Part shown: piece by piece, positions 8,556 to 11,864 of the stretch
Layout of the letters: each line of letters begins with the position of its first letter
Numbering within the stretch: position 1 is the first letter of the stretch
Assembly (NCBI GenBank): GCA_046758905.1
Contig: JBHIBC010000083.1
Location: 1-11,864 of the forward strand
Direction of reading: 5' to 3'
DNA: 11,864 bases
Source of the DNA: JBHIBC01 sp046758905
Lineage (GTDB): Bacteria > Acidobacteriota > Polarisedimenticolia > Gp22-AA2
Translations under genes and position numbers: made by a program
The notes under the pieces: generated by a model
The model's database searches: none
The model's input: only the letters and a program-made list of their open reading frames with translations
Told to the model about the DNA's origin: nothing

Positions 8556-10751
8556 ATGACGACCCGAAGCCTCGAATTCGGAGGCAGGACCCTTACCTTC
8601 GAGACCGGCCGGATGGCCCAGCAGGCCGACGGCGCGATCACCGTGCGCTACGGCGACACCGTGGTCCTGGTCACGGCCTGCGCGGACCGGCGCGAGAAGA
8701 CCGGCATCGACTTCCTTCCCCTGACCGTCGACTACCGCGAGAACACTTACGCGGCCGGCAAGATCCCGGGCGGATTCTTCAAGCGTGAGGGGCGCCCGAA
8801 CGAGAAGGAGACTCTCACCTCGCGCCTCATCGACCGCCCCATCCGTCCCCTGTTCCCCAAGGGGTGGTCCTTCGAGACGCAGGTGATCGCCCTCGTCCTG
8901 TCGGCCGATCTGGCGAACGACCCCGACATCCTCGCCGTCACCGGCGCCTCGACGGCCCTGCACCTGTCGGACATCCCGTTCGCGACCCCGGTCGCGGCGG
9001 TCCGCGTCGGTCTGGTGGAGGGGCAGCACGTCCTGAACCCGACCTACGAGCAGATGGAGCAGAGCCGCCTGGATCTGGTGGTCGTCGGCAGCGCCACCGA
9101 GGTGGTGATGGTCGAGGCCGGAGCCTGCGAGGTATCGGAGGCGGAGGTGCTGGAGGGGATCTGGTTCGGACAGGGACACTGCGCCACCCTGGTCCGGATG
9201 CAGGAGGAGCTCCGGCGGGAGGTCGGCAGGCCCAAGCGCGCCCCGCGGCCGCGCGAGATCGACCCGGCGCGCTACGCCGAGGTCGAGGCGGCCTGTCGCG
9301 ACCGCCTGTACGCCGCCATGAAGATCCCGGAGAAGATCCAGTCCTATCGCGCGGTGGCCTCCCTGCAGGAGGAGATCGTCAACGCGGTGCCCGAGGATCA
9401 GCCGGAGCGGCGCCGGGAGACGGCCGCCATCCTCCGCGATCTTCACGGGAAGATCGCCCGCCGCGAGCTCCTCGAGGCCCGACGCCGCTTCGACGGCCGC
9501 AAGTCCACCGAGGTCCGCCCGGTGCGGTGCGAGGTCGGCGTGCTCCCGCGCACCCACGGATCGGCACTGTTCACCCGGGGGGAGACGCAGGCCCTGGTCA
9601 CCTGCACGCTGGGCACCCGGGAGGACGCCCAGCGCCTCGACTGGCTCGAGGGCGAGTCGGAGAAGCGCTTCATGCTGCACTACAATTTCCCGCCGTTCTC
9701 GGTCGGGGAGGTGAAGTTCCTCCGCGGCCCCGGGCGCCGCGAGATCGGGCACGGCGCGCTCGCCGAGCGCGCTCTCCTGCCGCTCATGCCGGACGAGGAG
9801 GAGTTCCCGTACACCATCCGGCTCGTCTCGGATATCCTCGAATCGAACGGCTCGTCCTCGATGGCCTCGATCTGCGGCGGGTCGCTGTCGCTGATGGACG
9901 CCGGCGTGCCGCTGCGCGCCGCCGTGGCGGGCGCCGCCATGGGGCTGGTGAAGGAGGGGGAGGACTACGTCATCCTGACCGACATCGCCGGCGTCGAGGA
10001 CCATTACGGCGACATGGACTTCAAGGTCGCCGGCACGCGGGACGGGATCACCGCCCTGCAGATGGATATCAAGATCCAGGGGATCAGCAAGGCGATCATG
10101 TCCCAGGCCCTGGAGCAGGCGCACGCGGCGCGGATGCACATCCTCGAGCTGATGCACGCGACCATCGAACGCCCTCGCGCCAGCATCTCCTCCTTCGCGC
10201 CGCGCATCTTCACGATCCGGATCAACAAGGATAAGATCCGCGACGTGATCGGCCCCGGCGGGAAGATGATCCGCTCCATCATCGAGAGGACCGGCTGCAA
10301 GATCGACGTCGAGGACGACGGGCGGGTCCACATCGCCTCGGTCGACGAGGGATCGGCGCACAAGGCGATCGAGATCATCAAGGAGATCACCGCCGAGGCC
10401 GAGGTCGGAAAGACCTACCTGGGCAAGGTCACGCGCATCGCCACCTTCGGCGCGTTCGTGGAGATCCTGCCGGGCCTGGAAGGCCTGCTGCACATCTCCG
10501 AGCTGGCGGAGCACCGCGTCCGGGAGGTCAAGGACGAGGTGCGCGAGGGCGAGGAGATCCTGGTGAAGGTGCTCGATGTGGACGGGGATCGGATCCGGCT
10601 GAGCCGCAAGGCCCTGCTGCGGGAGAAGCGCGGCGAGAGGGCCGAGCCGGCCCCCAGGGCGGCCGCGGCCGGCGGCGGGCCCGGCCGGGGTCCGCGTCGT
10701 CCCTTCTCCGGCGGAGGGGGCCGGCGCCACGGCTCGCACCGCCCGCGCTGA
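8556..10751 (+). CDS. pnp: Polyribonucleotide nucleotidyltransferase (PNPase)
   Basis: PNPase is a trimeric 3'-5' phosphorolytic exoribonuclease that degrades mRNA, releases nucleoside diphosphates and can add 3' tails. The 731-residue product has the full family layout: a first RNase PH domain (about 10-145), an alpha-helical domain (about 150-300), a second RNase PH domain (about 320-540), a KH domain with GPGG at 566-569 and an S1 domain (about 617-686). FTRGETQ is at 339-345. The catalytic acidic pair equivalent to E. coli Asp486/Asp492 is Asp482/Asp488 in GVEDHYGDMDF, so the enzyme should be active. The last 35 residues are Gly/Arg-rich, a likely disordered RNA-binding tail. AGGAGG (8542-8547) lies 8 bases before the ATG. 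The long structured leader suggests post-transcriptional control. The next gene starts 65 bases downstream with no terminator between. Confidence 0.97.
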   Translation: MTTRSLEFGGRTLTFETGRMAQQADGAITVRYGDTVVLVTACADRREKTGIDFLPLTVDYRENTYAAGKIPGGFFKREGRPNEKETLTSRLIDRPIRPLFPKGWSFETQVIALVLSADLANDPDILAVTGASTALHLSDIPFATPVAAVRVGLVEGQHVLNPTYEQMEQSRLDLVVVGSATEVVMVEAGACEVSEAEVLEGIWFGQGHCATLVRMQEELRREVGRPKRAPRPREIDPARYAEVEAACRDRLYAAMKIPEKIQSYRAVASLQEEIVNAVPEDQPERRRETAAILRDLHGKIARRELLEARRRFDGRKSTEVRPVRCEVGVLPRTHGSALFTRGETQALVTCTLGTREDAQRLDWLEGESEKRFMLHYNFPPFSVGEVKFLRGPGRREIGHGALAERALLPLMPDEEEFPYTIRLVSDILESNGSSSMASICGGSLSLMDAGVPLRAAVAGAAMGLVKEGEDYVILTDIAGVEDHYGDMDFKVAGTRDGITALQMDIKIQGISKAIMSQALEQAHAARMHILELMHATIERPRASISSFAPRIFTIRINKDKIRDVIGPGGKMIRSIIERTGCKIDVEDDGRVHIASVDEGSAHKAIEIIKEITAEAEVGKTYLGKVTRIATFGAFVEILPGLEGLLHISELAEHRVREVKDEVREGEEILVKVLDVDGDRIRLSRKALLREKRGERAEPAPRAAAAGGGPGRGPRRPFSGGGGRRHGSHRPR

Positions 10752-10816
10752 GCCGCGGTCGGTCGAGGACGGCGGGCGCCTCCCCGGGGGCCGCCGGCGC
10801 GCGTTCCGAGGCTGAG

Positions 10817-11864
10817 GTGAAGCTGGGAGACTGGCTGCTCGGCAAGGGGAAGCTCACGCGGGAGCGGCTGGCGCGCGCCCTGCGCGACCAGTCGTTCTTC
10901 GGCGGGCGCCTGGGCTCGAGCCTGATCAAGCTCGGCTACATCGACGAGGACACGCTCGGCGAGTACCTGGCGGACATCTCGAGCACGCCGTACGCGCCGG
11001 CCAGGCGGCTCGAGAACATCCCGCCGTCGACGACCGCCGCCGTCCCCGGGCGGCTGGCGGCCCGCTACCGTATCGTCCCGATGGCCATCCGGGACCGGAC
11101 GCTCCACTTGGCGATGCGCGACCCCAAGGATCTCATCGCCCTCGACGAGATCGCCTTCCTGACCGGCCTCTCGATCAAGCCCTACGTCGCGACCGAGCAC
11201 CGCATCGTGCAGGCCATCGCCCGCTACTACGGGATCAGCTTGGGGACCAGGACGATCCCGGTGGCGGGCGGAGCGAAGTCGCGCCCCGGGCGCGCCCCCG
11301 CCAAGCCCGCGGCGCCGGCTTCCCCGCCGGGCGGGCCGAGACCTCCGGAGCCCGAGGTCGGTCTGGACGGCCTGCCCCTGGACGCCGACGCCGACGAATT
11401 CGACCAGCCGTTCGTCAGCGGCGCGGCCGCCCCTCCTCCGGAGTGGCAGGCGGAGGCGCCTCTCCCGACCTCCCTGGAGGAATGGCGGATGGCGCAGGAG
11501 GAGATCCCGGAGGAGCTCCCCGAGCCGCCCCCGCCGCCGCCGGCCGCGCGTCGCGACACGGAGCGCGCGACGGCGCGGATCCGGGTCCCCGCCGGCGCCG
11601 CGGCGGTGCCGGCCGCCGTCGCGCGGCCCGTACCGGCCCCGGGCGCGTCCAGGCCGGCGGCGCGGACGATGGACGAGGTCTCGGCGAGGCTGCGGGCGAG
11701 CGAGACCCGCGACGAGGTGTTCGACGCCGTCCTCGAGTACGCGGCCCCGCGCTTTCATCGCGTGGCGCTGTTCGTGGTGCAGCAGGACAGGGTGATCGGA
11801 TGGAGCGGCCGGGGCGCCGGGCTCCTGCCTCTCCGCATCCGCAACGTCACCGTGCCGCTCGACC
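10817..11864 (+). CDS. MshEN-domain protein with a GAF-like C-terminal region (3' end outside window)
   Basis: The visible 349 residues begin with an MshEN (type II secretion ATPase N-terminal) domain, residues 1-145. Two 24-residue motifs, at 2-25 (KLGDWLLGKG...LARALRDQ) and 31-54 (RLGSSLIKLG...LGEYLADI), are separated by five residues. This is the layout of the c-di-GMP-binding MshEN domain, [RK]LGxxLLxxG..., so ligand binding is likely. The second half of the domain matches the family in AARYRIVPMAIRDRTLHLAMRDPKDLIALDEI. A Pro/Ala-rich acidic linker (about 146-284) follows, and from about 285 a GAF-like segment begins (TRDEVFDAVLEYAAPRFHRVALFVV). No ATPase Walker motif is present so far, so this is probably a stand-alone signalling protein rather than a GspE/PilB motor. 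GTG 10817 is chosen for GAGG at 10808-10811 and the family-like start. Confidence 0.8.
   Translation, partial: MKLGDWLLGKGKLTRERLARALRDQSFFGGRLGSSLIKLGYIDEDTLGEYLADISSTPYAPARRLENIPPSTTAAVPGRLAARYRIVPMAIRDRTLHLAMRDPKDLIALDEIAFLTGLSIKPYVATEHRIVQAIARYYGISLGTRTIPVAGGAKSRPGRAPAKPAAPASPPGGPRPPEPEVGLDGLPLDADADEFDQPFVSGAAAPPPEWQAEAPLPTSLEEWRMAQEEIPEELPEPPPPPPAARRDTERATARIRVPAGAAAVPAAVARPVPAPGASRPAARTMDEVSARLRASETRDEVFDAVLEYAAPRFHRVALFVVQQDRVIGWSGRGAGLLPLRIRNVTVPLD

Noticed and set aside
8523..10739. Long minus-strand open frames opposite pnp, and 10415-11758 opposite pnp and the MshEN gene
   Set aside because: The plus strand encodes intact PNPase and an MshEN protein. The antisense products show only compositional bias.
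10752..10816. GC-rich inverted repeats between pnp and the MshEN gene as a terminator
   Set aside because: Short GGCGG/CCGCC and CCCC/GGGG pairings exist, but there is no U-tract and such pairings are common by chance in DNA this GC-rich.

Overview
The window comes from a bacterium with very GC-rich DNA. Coding DNA looks close to 70% G+C, judged by eye from the near-universal G or C at third codon positions. It holds the 5' two thirds of a 16S rRNA gene on the minus strand and, read divergently on the plus strand, a conserved translation and RNA-metabolism cluster: rimP, nusA, infB, a DUF503 gene, rbfA, truB, rpsO, pnp. The last gene is an MshEN-domain gene cut off by the window end. The 16S sequence is clearly bacterial, but I cannot place it in a phylum without a database. 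Gene order, GC content and the MshEN protein would suit a soil or sediment lineage such as Acidobacteriota or a former deltaproteobacterial group; this is a guess.

Layout. 1-945: 16S rRNA, minus strand, broken off at the window start (about E. coli position 933). 946-1260: a gene-free divergent control region. It holds the rRNA leader with a boxA-like element, a good sigma70-type rRNA promoter (minus), a second back-to-back promoter candidate (plus), a terminator-like hairpin and an 11-bp hairpin that covers the rimP ribosome-binding site. 1261-7864: rimP to truB, tightly packed with overlaps or gaps of at most about 30 bp. 7865-7969: a promoter and structured leader for rpsO. 8240-8555: a gene-free, hairpin-rich leader before pnp. 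10817 to the end: the partial MshEN/GAF-like gene.

Function. Almost every gene serves the small ribosomal subunit, translation initiation or RNA processing. RimP and RbfA mature the 30S subunit, S15 assembles onto 16S rRNA, IF-2 starts translation, TruB modifies tRNA, NusA controls elongation and rRNA antitermination, and PNPase degrades RNA. NusA normally works with boxA RNA, so the divergent 16S promoter next to the nusA operon is a natural place for coordinated control.

Main points of interest: (1) infB is split by an apparent one-base frameshift in its linker near 3700, next to a CCCC run, most simply a sequencing or assembly error; (2) the rimP leader has a terminator-like hairpin followed by a hairpin that hides the Shine-Dalgarno sequence; (3) NusA ends in a long Ala/Glu-rich octapeptide-repeat tail; (4) the gene after pnp carries two near-perfect copies of the c-di-GMP-binding MshEN motif. 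I found no CRISPR array, insertion sequence, phage gene or defence system. Apart from these regulatory and linker details, this is ordinary core genome.
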